Source: Melastoma dodecandrum (lineage: Eukaryota > Streptophyta > Magnoliopsida > Myrtales > Melastomataceae). Taken from it: a stretch of 64,000 bases of DNA. Of the stretch, positions 26,966 through 36,243 are shown piece after piece; the first letter of the stretch is position 1, and every line of letters begins with the position of its first letter. Both the position numbers and the translations under genes were made by a program. The stretch lies in NCBI GenBank assembly GCA_029817715.1, contig JARUPY010000398.1, forward strand, positions 2,790,001-2,854,000. The letters are read 5' to 3'. The notes below the pieces were generated by a model, which ran no database searches, was not told where the DNA came from, and saw only the letters and a program-made list of their open reading frames with translations.

Positions 26966-28360
26966 TCAGAGCGCCTTAAGCTGGTCTAGGAAGGTCGTCT
27001 CGTCTTCGAGCGTCCGCAGATCGAGTAGCAGGCGTCCCTCCGCGACGCGGCCGACGACGGGAACGGGGAGCGCGCGCAGACGCGTGGCCAGGGCCGTGAG
27101 CCGGCGGCCGTCCCCTTTGCCCGCAGGCGCCGGCGCGATCGCCAGCGCCGCGGACGGCAGCACGTCGACCGGCAGCGCGCCGCTGCCGATCTGGCTCGCG
27201 CAGGCGACCACCGTCACCTCGACGTCGGCGCCGAGCGCCGCCGCGACCTGCGGGGCCAACCGCTCCGCCTGCGCGCGGATCTCGCCGTGCGGGCGCGTGA
27301 GAAGCCGCAGCGTCGGCAGCCGCTTCGGCAACTGGTCGGGGTCGAGGTAGAGCCGCAGCACCGTCTCCATCGCCGCAAGCGTCTCCTTGCCGACGCGCAG
27401 CGCGCGTTTCAGCGGATGTTTGCGGATCGTCTGGACCAGCGTCTTGCGGCCCGCGATGAAACCGCATTGAACGCCGCCGAGAAGCTTGTCGCCGGAGAAA
27501 GTGACGACGTCGGCGTGGCGCACCGCGTCCATCACGGTCGGTTCGGGCGGCAGGCCGTAGGCGGCAAAGTCGACGAGATTGCCGCTGCCGAGATCGCAGA
27601 GCAGCAGCAGCCCGTGTGCGCGGCAGAGCGCGCCGAGGTCGGCATCCGGCACGGACGCGGTGAAGCCGCGAATCTCGTAGTTCGAGGGATGCACCTTCAT
27701 CGCCGCGACGGTGCGCGGGCCGATCGGCTCGACGTAGTCGCGCGCATGCGTGCGGTTCGTGGTGCCGACCTCGACGAGGCGGACGCCGGCGCGGCGCATC
27801 ACGTCCGGCACGCGGAACGCGCCGCCGATCTCGACCAGTTCGCCGCGCGAGACCATCACCTCGCGCTTGGCGGCGAGCGCGGAGAGAACGAGCAGCACGG
27901 CCGCGGCATTGTTGTTGACGATCGTCGCCGCCTCGGCGCCCGTCAGCCGGCAGACGAGATGCTCGACATGATCGTCGCGCTCGCCGCGCTGGCCGGCAGC
28001 GAGGTCGTATTCGAGGTTCGAAGCGTCGGTCAACACGCGGGCCACCGCCTCGGCCGCCTCGGGCGGCAGCAGCGCGCGCCCGAGGTTGGTGTGGAGCACC
28101 GTGCCGGTCAGGTTGAAGACGGGGCGCAGCGACGGCCTGAACAGATGGGCGAGCCGGGCCTCGGCGCTCGCGAGCAGCGCGTCAGGCTCCGGCGCGGCGC
28201 CGGCCGCCCGCGCAGCGGCGACGGCGTCGCGGACGGCCTCGAGCACGGCCGCGCGCCCGTAGCGCTCGGCAAGTGCGATCGCCACGGGGCGGGCGAGCAG
28301 CCGATCGACGGAAGGAAGATGCGGGCGCGCGTCTGATGGAATGGCTGTCTCGACCGTCAT
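26966..28360 (-). CDS. selA: L-seryl-tRNA(Sec) selenium transferase
   Basis: 464-residue PLP enzyme converting Ser-tRNA(Sec) to Sec-tRNA(Sec). The PLP lysine motif is [14 protein letters not shown]. The N-terminal tRNA-binding region begins with [11 protein letters not shown], a SelA hallmark, and [17 protein letters not shown] and [16 protein letters not shown] are also typical. The same frame stays open to 30106 but only sequence after 28360 is SelA. selB, selC and selD are not seen in the window. Presence implies selenoproteins elsewhere, commonly formate dehydrogenase. Confidence 0.96.
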   Translation of the reverse strand: MTVETAIPSDARPHLPSVDRLLARPVAIALAERYGRAAVLEAVRDAVAAARAAGAAPEPDALLASAEARLAHLFRPSLRPVFNLTGTVLHTNLGRALLPPEAAEAVARVLTDASNLEYDLAAGQRGERDDHVEHLVCRLTGAEAATIVNNNAAAVLLVLSALAAKREVMVSRGELVEIGGAFRVPDVMRRAGVRLVEVGTTNRTHARDYVEPIGPRTVAAMKVHPSNYEIRGFTASVPDADLGALCRAHGLLLLCDLGSGNLVDFAAYGLPPEPTVMDAVRHADVVTFSGDKLLGGVQCGFIAGRKTLVQTIRKHPLKRALRVGKETLAAMETVLRLYLDPDQLPKRLPTLRLLTRPHGEIRAQAERLAPQVAAALGADVEVTVVACASQIGSGALPVDVLPSAALAIAPAPAGKGDGRRLTALATRLRALPVPVVGRVAEGRLLLDLRTLEDETTFLDQLKAL

Positions 28361-28618
28361 GCTCTTGCCGGGATGAGCGCCCAACTCCACCAAAGCGCGT
28401 CGGCGCTGACAAGCCGTATCGCGCCTTGAAGAGACCGCTTTACCAGCCCGTCGCAAATCCGCTAGGTGCACCGCAATGCCCGCCGCCGAACGCTCGAACG
28501 CCGAAGCGGCCCCTCGACATTGTTGCAACCGACCCGATAAGCGGACGCGCCCCGCTGCGGACCAGCGAGCCGCCCTTTGCGAACGATCGACAACGACCAT
28601 CGCCGTGCGCCCGCATCG

Positions 28619-30082
28619 ATGAGGCGCCTGACGGCCGCGGTCCAGCGACGCTGGATCGCGCGGCGCTACGCGCGGCCCGCCGAGGCCCTCGTCGCGGCCG
28701 GCCGAACCGCGGAGGCCGAGACGCTGGTCGCGAAGGGATTGGCGCTCTTCCCCGGCGATGTCGAGCTTCTGATCACGCGGGCGCGTCTCGCGTTCCGCTC
28801 GGGCCAGCCGCAGCTCGCCGTCGCGCGCTGGCAGGAGGCGATCGCCCGAGCGCCGGACCGGATCGACTGCCTCATCGGCCTCGCGGCGGTGCTGCGGGTG
28901 TCCGGGCGCCTCGACGAGGCGGCGCCGCTGGTCGCGCGGGCGGGCGAGCGGCAGCCCGGTGACCCTATGGTCATCAGCGAGAGCGCGCGCCACGCCGAGG
29001 CGCGCGGCGACTACGCGCGCGCGCTCGACCTGTGGCGGCGACTGACGTCGCGCGCGGACGCGACGCCGACCTGGCGCGGCGCCGAGGTTCAGGCGCTCAT
29101 GATGCTGGACCGCCTCGACGAGGCCGAAGCCGTGCTGGCACGCGCCGAGGCCGAGCTGACGACGACGCCGGAGAAGGACCTGCAGGCGCGCTTCCTGCTG
29201 GTGATGCGCGGGCGCCTCATATCCGCACGGCGCGACTGGCCGGCCGCCGTCACCTTCTGGACCGCCTTCCAGAAGCGGTTCCCGCAGGCGCAGCCGGGCT
29301 GGCAGCATCCCGGGCGCGCGGTCGAGAACCTCGCGTTCCAGCACGCCGAGACGCGGCCCGACGGCGCGCATGTGCCGATCGAGGCGATGGCCTCGATCGA
29401 GGTCGTGGCGGACCCCGCCGCTTACGCCCTGCTGATGGCGTTCGACAGCATGGGCACGGGCTGCGAATTCGGGCTCGTGCAGCGGCGCTACGGCGCCGAG
29501 CCGCTCTCCCTGCTGCGCTGGAACGCCGCGCCGATGATCGCCCTGCTCGCCGCCTTCGAGCAGGACCTGTCCGGCGTCGGAGAGCCTGGGAACACGATGC
29601 TGTTCACGCAGACGAACGGCGAATATTTCGTGCAGGATCGCCGCTGGGGGCTCGCGATGCACACGTGGCTCTTCGCGGGGCAGACCGACGAGGCGCAGCT
29701 GCTCGGCAAGATGTGCCGGCGCCTGAGCTTCCTGCGCGACAAGATGATCGCCGACCTCGCCCAGGGCGACAAGATCTTCATACACCATTCGGAGGTGATC
29801 GAGGCCGAGCCCTTCGCGCGCCTGCACGGGCTCTTGCGCCGGCACGGCCCCGTGCGCCTGCTCGGCGTGCAACCGGCCTACGGACGCGCCGCGCCCGGCG
29901 ACGTCGTCCAGGTGGGCGAGGACCGGTTCATCGGCTTCGTCGGGCGCTTCGGGCGGCGCGACGATGGATCGTGGGATATCCTCTTCGAGGACTGGCTGGC
30001 GGTCTGTCGCAACGCCAAGGCGCTCATCGCCGCCCAGGGGTCGGCGCGCCCGTCCGATCTCGACGCGATGGATGAGCCATGA
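28619..30082 (+). CDS. TPR protein with DUF1796-like cysteine-protease-like domain
   Basis: 487-residue protein. Residues about 20-250 are TPR-like helices ([20 protein letters not shown], and [15 protein letters not shown]). The C-terminal domain opens with [18 protein letters not shown] and continues with [17 protein letters not shown] and [10 protein letters not shown], resembling the DUF1796 'papain-like' family seen near surface-polysaccharide genes. The start is uncertain (TTG 28577 or ATG 28619). It overlaps the acyl carrier protein gene by 4 nt (ATGA coupling). A role in making or decorating an acylated or polysaccharide product is inferred from that coupling only. Confidence 0.6.
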   Translation: MRRLTAAVQRRWIARRYARPAEALVAAGRTAEAETLVAKGLALFPGDVELLITRARLAFRSGQPQLAVARWQEAIARAPDRIDCLIGLAAVLRVSGRLDEAAPLVARAGERQPGDPMVISESARHAEARGDYARALDLWRRLTSRADATPTWRGAEVQALMMLDRLDEAEAVLARAEAELTTTPEKDLQARFLLVMRGRLISARRDWPAAVTFWTAFQKRFPQAQPGWQHPGRAVENLAFQHAETRPDGAHVPIEAMASIEVVADPAAYALLMAFDSMGTGCEFGLVQRRYGAEPLSLLRWNAAPMIALLAAFEQDLSGVGEPGNTMLFTQTNGEYFVQDRRWGLAMHTWLFAGQTDEAQLLGKMCRRLSFLRDKMIADLAQGDKIFIHHSEVIEAEPFARLHGLLRRHGPVRLLGVQPAYGRAAPGDVVQVGEDRFIGFVGRFGRRDDGSWDILFEDWLAVCRNAKALIAAQGSARPSDLDAMDEP

Positions 30083-30321
30083 CCGAGGACACCGTCTACC
30101 GCGCACTCTCCGAGATATTCCGCACCGTCTTCGGTCGCGAGGTCGCGCTGACGCCCGCGCTCACCGCGCGGGACGTCGAGGGCTGGGACTCCTTCATGAT
30201 GATCGAGATCATCATCTCGGTCGAGCAGCGCTTCGGCTTCAAATTCTCCAGCCGCGAGGTCGATGGACTGCGCTGCGTCGGCGACCTCGCGCAGGTCGTC
30301 GCGGCGCGCGCAGCGGCCTAA
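30079..30321 (+). CDS. Acyl carrier protein
   Basis: 80-residue phosphopantetheine-carrier protein. The attachment serine is Ser 38 in [20 protein letters not shown], with DSF replacing the usual DSL, as in many specialised carrier proteins. Charge is acidic overall with a four-helix pattern. It is translated from an ATG overlapping the TPR gene stop by 4 nt, so the two form one unit separate from fatty-acid synthesis genes. The C-terminal residues VVAARAAA are duplicated just downstream. Confidence 0.85.
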   Translation: MTEDTVYRALSEIFRTVFGREVALTPALTARDVEGWDSFMMIEIIISVEQRFGFKFSSREVDGLRCVGDLAQVVAARAAA

Positions 30322-30355
30322 AAAAGAAGTCGTCGCGGCGCGCGCCGCCGCCTGA
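30295..30355 (+). repeat. Duplicated tail of the acyl carrier protein gene
   Basis: Two 27-nt copies at 30295-30321 and 30329-30355 each encode VVAARAAA plus a stop codon (TAA in the first, TGA in the second). They differ at a few third positions. The spacing is 34 nt, so they are out of phase with each other. Looks like a small tandem duplication. Confidence 0.6.
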
Positions 30356-30376
30356 AAGAGGACGCGCCCTGGCGGC

Positions 30377-31801
30377 TCAGGTGAAGCGGAACGGAACGTA
30401 GTCGCGCCGGTCGGGGTCGACCGTGAGCGCGCGGTCGATCGGCGGCGCGGCGCGCGCATAGCACTCGTGGCGCTCGCACATCCGGCAGCTGACGCCGATC
30501 GGCGTCACTTGCGCCGTGCGCAAATCGAGATGGTCGGCGTAGACGACCTCGTTGGCGTGGATGAGTTCGCAGCCGATCCCGAGCGCGTAATGGCGCGAGG
30601 GCGCAAGGTGGCTGCCGCCCGATTTCGTGACCGCGCGCGCCACGCAGAGATACCGCACGCCGTCCGGCATCTCGGCGATCTGGACAAGTGTACGCCCGCC
30701 CGCCTCGAAGGCCTCGTGCACGTTCCATAGCGGGCAGGTGCCGCCGAACCGCGCGAACTGAAATCGCGTCGAGGAATGGCGCTTGATGATGTTTCCCGCC
30801 CGATCGAAGCGCACGAAGTAGAAGGGCACGCCTTTGGCGTTCGGCTTCTGCAGCGTCGAGAAGCGGTGCCCGACTTGCTCGAAGCTGGTCCCGAACATGT
30901 AGCCGAGCCGTTCGGCGTCATAGCGGACGCGGCGCGCCGCCTCCAGGAAGCGCCGGTACGGCATCATCACCGCGCCGGCATAATAATTAGCCAGCGCGAG
31001 CCGGGTGATCGCCGCCGCGGCCTCGCTGCCGAATTTTGCCGAGGCGACGATCTCCTCGATCTGCTCCATCTGCTCGAGAAGGCCGATCTGCTGGGCCATC
31101 AGGAAGGTCGCCGAGGAGGGGTCGACCCCCTCGCGCAGCCACAGCACCTTCGCCTTGCGGTCGAGTTGGCGCATGAAGCGAGAGTCCGCGTCGACGGCTT
31201 TCACCTCGATGCGGATCGCGTGCGTCTTGAAGAGATAGGCGGCGAGCGTGTCGGGCCGCGCGGCAACGGAACCGAAGGTGCGCGCCGCGAGGTCCTCGGC
31301 GGCCGCATCGAGCGCGTCGAAATAGTTCGAGCGGTAATGCAGGAAGTCGCGGACCTGCTCGTAGGGCATGAGTACGGCGGTCGGGCGGCCGCCGTCCTCG
31401 ACGTCGAAGTACCGTTCGTCGAGTCCGTGCAGGCGCTCACCGAGGCGCCGAAATGCGACATGCAGGTCGAGGAACGCATGCGCGAACCAGGGCATGTTGG
31501 TGACGAGGGTCTTGAGATCCTGCCCGTTGACAGTCTGGCCGGCGAAAATGGGGTCCGCGAAGGCCTCGCGGATCGCCCCGACCACTTTGTCGCTGTCCTC
31601 CTGCGCGAGGGTGGCGACGTCGATCGAGAAGGTCTGCGCGAGGGCGACCATGACTTGCGCGGTCAGCGGGCGCTGGTTGTTCTCGATCTGATTGAGGTAG
31701 CTCGCCGAGATGCCGATACGTTCGGCATAGGCGCTTTGCGTGAGGTTTTGCGCCTCGCGCATCTGCCGAATCTTCGGCCCTGCGAACACCTTCTGCGGCA
31801 T
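30377..31801 (-). CDS. Short-chain fatty acyl-CoA regulator (ScfR/RamB-type)
   Basis: 474-residue transcription factor. Residues about 9-65 form a Cro/CI-type HTH (RQMREAQNLTQSAYAERIGI), then an ImmA/IrrE-type region (residues about 190-290) and a DUF2083-type C-terminal domain with Cys residues (GVSCRMCERHECYARAAPP). This architecture matches regulators sensing propionyl- or methylmalonyl-CoA, such as PccR in Rhodobacter sphaeroides. No propionyl-CoA carboxylase genes are adjacent, so it acts on remote targets or itself. Divergent from the LuxR-type gene. Confidence 0.88.
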   Translation of the reverse strand: MPQKVFAGPKIRQMREAQNLTQSAYAERIGISASYLNQIENNQRPLTAQVMVALAQTFSIDVATLAQEDSDKVVGAIREAFADPIFAGQTVNGQDLKTLVTNMPWFAHAFLDLHVAFRRLGERLHGLDERYFDVEDGGRPTAVLMPYEQVRDFLHYRSNYFDALDAAAEDLAARTFGSVAARPDTLAAYLFKTHAIRIEVKAVDADSRFMRQLDRKAKVLWLREGVDPSSATFLMAQQIGLLEQMEQIEEIVASAKFGSEAAAAITRLALANYYAGAVMMPYRRFLEAARRVRYDAERLGYMFGTSFEQVGHRFSTLQKPNAKGVPFYFVRFDRAGNIIKRHSSTRFQFARFGGTCPLWNVHEAFEAGGRTLVQIAEMPDGVRYLCVARAVTKSGGSHLAPSRHYALGIGCELIHANEVVYADHLDLRTAQVTPIGVSCRMCERHECYARAAPPIDRALTVDPDRRDYVPFRFT

Positions 31802-31817
31802 GACGTAAGTTGTAACA

Positions 31818-31849
31818 CTGCAAATGCAAATTGCAAATAATTCGCAAAG
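31818..31849. promoter_or_regulatory. GCAAA-repeat operator upstream of the ScfR gene
   Basis: Four GCAAA elements start at 31820, 31826, 31833 and 31844 within 32 nt directly in front of the ScfR start codon. An 11-nt palindrome TGCAA-A-TTGCA is centred at 31830. The PccR consensus (paired TTTGCAAA) is closely similar on the minus strand, so this is a probable autoregulatory site. Confidence 0.5.
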
Positions 31850-31920
31850 CTCCCTATTAGGGGTGGCGTATCGGTCGATTGGCGATATCTGTCAAACGGC
31901 ATACCGGGAGGAAATGCTCA

Positions 31921-32610
31921 ATGCCTTTCAAGAGCTTTGAGACCGCGACCATAGAAGTCGGCGGCACTGTCTCTTCGATCTCCGTCGTTCACACTGCGCC
32001 GCTCATGCGTATGGGTATCGCCAACGCGTTGCGTCTCTACGCCGGCTTGCATGGCCGGACAGTCGTCCAGGCTTCGCGCCCGGCCGAGATCGCCGATGGG
32101 CTCAAGAGTGCCGTACGCGGCGACATGCTCGTCTGCGACGTCGGCTCGTGGTCGGCGCTCGAGAAGGACGGCACCGGTCTGCGCGACCATCTACGTGAGG
32201 AAGGCGTCGCGATCTGCCTCGTCGCCTGCACGGACGACAGCGCGCACCGGCTCCTACAGCTGCGGGGCGTCGCCGGCGTCGTATCGCCCGATTGCGACAC
32301 GAGCGAACTCGAGCTCGCCGTCAGCGAGATCGCCGAAGGGCGTACCTATTTCAAGCGCGAGCGAAGCCTCTCGCCGCCGACCGGCATGTCGAAACTCTCG
32401 AGCCGGCAGATCGAGATCCTCGAACTGATGACCAGCGGCCTGCTGAACAAGCAGATCGCCTGGGAACTCGGGGTGACGGAAGGCACGGTCAAAAGCCACG
32501 TCTCCGCGATCCTCGAAAAGCTCGGCTGCGACCGCCGCACGCAGGCAATCGCCGCGTTCCTGCAGAGCCTCGGCGTCGGCAGCTCGGCGCAACGCTCGCT
32601 GCACGCGTAG
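31921..32610 (+). CDS. LuxR/FixJ-type response regulator with atypical receiver
   Basis: 229-residue DNA-binding protein. The C-terminal LuxR HTH is clear (LSSRQIEILELMTSGLLNKQ, IAWELGVTEGTVKSHVSAIL). The receiver-like N-terminal half keeps a phosphoacceptor-like Asp in LVCDVGSW but lacks the usual acidic pair near the start (VVHTAPLMRMG instead). It may therefore respond to something other than phosphorylation. The ATG at 31921 has GGGAGG 8 nt upstream. It is divergent from the ScfR regulator with 119 nt between starts. Confidence 0.85.
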   Translation: MPFKSFETATIEVGGTVSSISVVHTAPLMRMGIANALRLYAGLHGRTVVQASRPAEIADGLKSAVRGDMLVCDVGSWSALEKDGTGLRDHLREEGVAICLVACTDDSAHRLLQLRGVAGVVSPDCDTSELELAVSEIAEGRTYFKRERSLSPPTGMSKLSSRQIEILELMTSGLLNKQIAWELGVTEGTVKSHVSAILEKLGCDRRTQAIAAFLQSLGVGSSAQRSLHA

Positions 32611-32687
32611 CAGCGCACGTCCAAGTCGATTCTTGCGGCGCTCGGGCCTCCCGGGCGCCGTTTTCGTGTCTGAAATCGCTCTGAGAC

Positions 32688-32720
32688 TTGTCAAAGATAT
32701 ATCTTTGTGAGATATATCTT
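32688..32720 (+). promoter_or_regulatory. padR promoter with two palindromic operators
   Basis: A putative promoter TTGTCA (32688-32693), 17-nt spacer, GATATA (32711-32716) is overlaid by two palindromes: CAAAGATATATCTTTG (32692-32707, perfect 16 nt) and AGATATATCT (32710-32719). Their centres are 15 nt apart. RNA polymerase access would be blocked by occupancy, so PadR autorepression is likely. Confidence 0.6.
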
Positions 32721-32748
32721 GAGACAGTGATACGGAGAGGCCGCGCAG

Positions 32749-33300
32749 ATGCGATTTCATTTTCATGCCCAACGCTGTCACGCCCCGACGGGCATGGGCC
32801 GCGGCGGCTATCCCTTCGGTCGCGGCTTCGGGCCTCAGCGCGGACGGCCACGCATGTTTGAGCAGGGCGACCTGCGTTTCGTCGTCCTCAAGCTGCTCGC
32901 CGAGAAGCCGGCGCACGGATATGAGATCATCAAGGCGGTCGAGGAGCGCTTCGGCGGCGCCTATGCGCCCTCGCCGGGGATCGTCTATCCGACCCTCACG
33001 CTGCTCGAAGAGCAGGGTCTCATCGCCGTCGTCGAGACGGACGGGCCGCGCAAGCTCTACGGTCTGACCGACGCGGGGCGCGCCGAACTCGAGCGGACGG
33101 CGCCGGACGTCGAGCGCGTCTTCGCGCGCATGGGCGAAATGCGCGAGCGCTTCGGCGACGGCCCGGCCCCCGAAATCCTCCGCGCGATGGAGAACCTCAG
33201 GGCGGCGCTGCGTCTTCGCACTTCCCGCGCCGTCCCCGACGACGCCCGCAAGATCACCGCGATCCTCGACGGAGCGGCCCGCGCGATCGAGGATCTCTGA
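32749..33300 (+). CDS. PadR-family transcriptional regulator
   Basis: 183-residue repressor. An unusual N-terminus rich in Arg, Gly, Phe and His precedes the winged-helix domain (LRFVVLKLLAEKPAHGYEII, and SPGIVYPTLTLLEEQGLI, the PadR signature). The C-terminal helices mediate dimerisation. The ATG has GGAGAGG about 8 nt upstream and follows two palindromic ATATCT operators. No obvious target gene is next to it, so it probably controls itself and remote genes. Confidence 0.88.
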   Translation: MRFHFHAQRCHAPTGMGRGGYPFGRGFGPQRGRPRMFEQGDLRFVVLKLLAEKPAHGYEIIKAVEERFGGAYAPSPGIVYPTLTLLEEQGLIAVVETDGPRKLYGLTDAGRAELERTAPDVERVFARMGEMRERFGDGPAPEILRAMENLRAALRLRTSRAVPDDARKITAILDGAARAIEDL

Positions 33301-33327
33301 GCGAGCGTAGCCGGGCTCATGCTTCTA

Positions 33328-33444
33328 CGTCATTGCGAGCGCAGCGAAGCGATCCAGGGCCGCTGGCAACTTGGATGCGCCATCGTCGAGCGCGCACGGC
33401 GGAGCAGGCGGCCCCCGGGTCGCTTCGCTGCGCTCGCGATGACG
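33328..33444. repeat. Intergenic palindromic repeat (ERIC/BIME-like)
   Basis: Two 25-nt arms (33328-33352 and 33420-33444), reverse complementary with one mismatch, carry the CATTGCGAGCGCAGCGAAGC core common in alphaproteobacterial intergenic regions. The 67-nt centre holds no gene. It sits between the convergent padR and typA genes. Confidence 0.75.
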
Positions 33445-33447
33445 GGG

Positions 33448-33471
33448 GCTGGCGGGCTTCAGCCCGCCAGC
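33448..33471. terminator. Hairpin at the end of typA
   Basis: An 11-bp perfect stem (33448-33458 with 33461-33471, loop TC) spans the typA stop codon. No clear T tract follows, so termination strength is uncertain. Confidence 0.5.
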
Positions 33472-35282
33472 GCTTCCTTGCTGCGCTCGAAGCGTTTGCG
33501 CTCGTTCGGATCGAGGTAGATCTTGCGCAGGCGGATCGATTTGGGCGTCACTTCGACCAGCTCGTCGTCCTCGATGTAGGCGAGCGCCTTCTCGAGCGTC
33601 ATGCGGATCGGGGGGGTCAGCTTCACGGCCTCGTCCTTGCCGGCGGCGCGGATGTTGGTGAGCTGCTTGCCCTTCAACACGTTGATCTCGAGGTCGTTGT
33701 CGCGGGTGTGCTCGCCGACGATCATGCCGCGATAGACCTTGATGCCGGGGTCGATCATCATCGGCCCGCGGTCCTCGAGCTTCCACATCGCATAGGCGAC
33801 GCTTTCGCCCTGGTCGTTGGAGATGAGGACGCCGTTGCGACGGCCCGCCACCTCGCCCTTGAAGGGCGCGTATTCGTGGAAGAGGCGGTTCATCACCGCC
33901 GTGCCCTTGGTGTCGGTGAGCAGTTCCCCCTGGTAGCCGATGAGGCCGCGCGTCGGCGCGTGGAAGACGAGGCGCTGGCGGTTGCCGCCGGAGGGTCGCA
34001 TCTCGATCATTTCGGCCTTGCGCTCGCTCATCTTCTGCACGACGACGCCGGAAAACTCCTCGTCGACGTCGATGACGACCTCCTCGATCGGCTCGAGCAG
34101 CTCGCCGTTGTCGCCCTTCTGGTAGACCACCTTCGGGCGCGAGACGGAGAGTTCGAACCCTTCGCGGCGCATGACCTCGATCAGGATCGCGAGCTGGAGT
34201 TCGCCGCGGCCGGACACGATGTAGCCGTCCGAACCCGGCGCATCCTCGACCTTCAACGCGACATTGCCTTCCGCTTCCTTCATCAGCCGCGCGCGGATGA
34301 CGCGGGTCGTCACCTTGTCGCCCTCGGTGCCGGCGAGAGGCGAGTCGTTGACGAGAAAGGCCATCGAGAGCGTCGGCGGATCGATCGGCTGGGCCTGCAG
34401 CGGCTCGTTGACCTCCATGGCGCACAGCGTATCGGCGACGTTGAACTTCTCGAGGCCGGCGATCGCGACGATGTCGCCCGCCTCGGCCTCCTCGATCGGC
34501 GCGCGTTCGATGCCGCGGAAGGCGAGGATCTTGGAGACGCGGCCCTGCTCGACGACCTTGCCGTCGTGCGAGAGCACCTTGACGGCCTGGTTCGGCTTCA
34601 CCGAGCCGGAGAAGACGCGCCCGGTCACGATGCGTCCGAGGTAAGGATTGGCCTCGAGCAGCGTGCCGAGCATGCGGAAGCCGCCCTCCTCGACCTGCGG
34701 GGCCGGGACGTGGCGGACGACGAGGTCGAACAGCGGCCCCATGCCGTCCTTCGGCCCCTCGGGCTCGCTCGCCATCCAGCCCTGCTTGGCCGAGCCGTAG
34801 AGGATCGGGAAGTCGAGCTGCTCGTCGGTGGCATCGAGGGCGGCGAAAAGGTCGAACACCTCGTTGACGACTTCGGTGACGCGGGCGTCGTGCTTGTCGA
34901 CCTTGTTCACGGCGACGATCGGCTTGAGGCCGATCTTCAGCGCCTTGCCGACGACGAACTTCGTCTGCGGCATCGGTCCCTCGGCGGCATCGACCAGCAC
35001 GATGGCCCCGTCGACCATCGAGAGGATGCGCTCCACCTCGCCGCCGAAATCGGCGTGGCCGGGCGTATCGACGATGTTGATGCGCGTGTCCTTCCAGGCG
35101 ATCGAGGTCGCCTTGGCCATGATCGTGATGCCGCGCTCCTTCTCGAGATCGTTCGAATCCATCACGCGTTCGGCGACGCGCTGGTTGTCGCGGAAGGCGC
35201 CTGACTGCTGCAGCAGCCGATCAACCAGAGTGGTTTTGCCATGATCGACGTGAGCGATGATGGCGATGTTTCGCAGCTTCAT
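33459..35282 (-). CDS. typA: Ribosome-associated GTPase TypA/BipA
   Basis: 607-residue translational GTPase. G1 is AHVDHGKTTLVD, G2 lies in the GITIMAKATS region, G3 is DTPGHADFGGEVER, and G4 is NKVDKHDAR. The later domains include TRGLIGYQGELLTDTKGTAV, a BipA hallmark. It binds ribosomes under stress or cold. The ATG at 35282 gives the family start MKLRNIAIIAHVD; a 15-codon longer frame is not needed. Divergent from fdxA. Confidence 0.97.
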   Translation of the reverse strand: MKLRNIAIIAHVDHGKTTLVDRLLQQSGAFRDNQRVAERVMDSNDLEKERGITIMAKATSIAWKDTRINIVDTPGHADFGGEVERILSMVDGAIVLVDAAEGPMPQTKFVVGKALKIGLKPIVAVNKVDKHDARVTEVVNEVFDLFAALDATDEQLDFPILYGSAKQGWMASEPEGPKDGMGPLFDLVVRHVPAPQVEEGGFRMLGTLLEANPYLGRIVTGRVFSGSVKPNQAVKVLSHDGKVVEQGRVSKILAFRGIERAPIEEAEAGDIVAIAGLEKFNVADTLCAMEVNEPLQAQPIDPPTLSMAFLVNDSPLAGTEGDKVTTRVIRARLMKEAEGNVALKVEDAPGSDGYIVSGRGELQLAILIEVMRREGFELSVSRPKVVYQKGDNGELLEPIEEVVIDVDEEFSGVVVQKMSERKAEMIEMRPSGGNRQRLVFHAPTRGLIGYQGELLTDTKGTAVMNRLFHEYAPFKGEVAGRRNGVLISNDQGESVAYAMWKLEDRGPMMIDPGIKVYRGMIVGEHTRDNDLEINVLKGKQLTNIRAAGKDEAVKLTPPIRMTLEKALAYIEDDELVEVTPKSIRLRKIYLDPNERKRFERSKEALAG

Positions 35283-35543
35283 GGATCGGCCGTGTGGGAG
35301 AGTGCGGGCGGCGGGCATGGGCGGCATGGCGCCCTACCGCATTGCAGCACGCCATAGCGCATCCGGCGGGGAATGGAAATGGCCTCGCGAGCCATTCCAG
35401 GCGACGCGGCGAGGTTGTTGCGCTCGCCTCGCGAAGCGATTAGCTAGCGCGCGTTGCGCCCGAGGCTGCTGCCGGCAGCCGGACGATCGCGCCGAGACGA
35501 AGAGAAGAAGCCGGCCGGACGCGGCCACGAAGGATCAGCCCAA

Positions 35544-35879
35544 ATGACGTATGTCGTCGTCGAGAACTGCATCAAGTGCAAATACACCGACTGCGTCGAG
35601 GTCTGTCCGGTCGACTGTTTCTATGAAGGCGAGAACATGCTCGTCATCCATCCGGACGAATGTATCGATTGCGGCGTCTGCGAGCCGGAATGTCCCGCCG
35701 AAGCAATCAAGCCGGATACCGGCAAGGGGCTTGAATCCTGGTTGAAGCTCAACCTCGACATGGCGAAGAGCTGGCCAAACCTGACCAAAAAGCGCGATCC
35801 GCTCCCCGAGGCGAAGGAGATGGATGGGAAAGACGGCAAGCTCGCGCTCTTCTCGTCCAACCCGGGCGAGGGCGACTGA
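35544..35879 (+). CDS. fdxA: 7Fe-8S ferredoxin FdxA
   Basis: 111-residue electron carrier with two cluster motifs: [18 protein letters not shown] and [12 protein letters not shown]. The C-terminal extension ([20 protein letters not shown], read as [15 protein letters not shown]) is typical of the long seven-iron FdxA subgroup. The ATG at 35544 has AAGGA about 9 nt upstream. The next gene is carD, the arrangement common in Hyphomicrobiales. Confidence 0.95.
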   Translation: MTYVVVENCIKCKYTDCVEVCPVDCFYEGENMLVIHPDECIDCGVCEPECPAEAIKPDTGKGLESWLKLNLDMAKSWPNLTKKRDPLPEAKEMDGKDGKLALFSSNPGEGD

Positions 35880-36243
35880 CGATCCCGCGTCGACGCGGAT
35901 CGACTCAAAATCGGCGAGTCGGGACGCTCGCCTGTTAACTATTGAAGGCGTGGGTCAAGCGGCCCGCGCCGGTTTTCATTGATTTTTGCCGCTTGTTGTG
36001 GTAGCAAACTATTAACAAGTTCGCTGATCCTGCCGTGACGCAAGGCTGCACGGGCTTCTTCCCTAGCGGAAGTGGCGCGCAATCGCCTCGCCTTCAACAA
36101 ACCGGTCTGATCCGTCGGATGCGCCGCAGCACCTGCGGCTCAATCATCCGGCGTCGTGCCGTCTTGTCGCGTCCCTGGGACGCGGCGCTCGGGGGCTCGC
36201 CGCCAGGTCCGTTTCCAACGCGGGCCAGCCAGGAGTATGACGC
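35880..36243. other. 364-nt intergenic region with possible carD promoter
   Basis: Noncoding gap between fdxA and carD. It holds a small hairpin right after the fdxA stop, an AT-rich stretch with a possible promoter (TTGCCG 35986-35991, 18 nt, TATTAA 36010-36015), and a long GC-rich leader of about 220 nt before carD. I see no ORF or known RNA family in the leader. Confidence 0.4.

Noticed and set aside
28361..28576. tRNA-Sec (selC) near selA
   Set aside because: No cloverleaf with TCA anticodon and long variable arm is evident in the gap.
26966..30106. 1046-codon minus-strand frame read as one protein
   Set aside because: Only the part from 28360 is SelA; the rest is antisense to the TPR/ACP genes.
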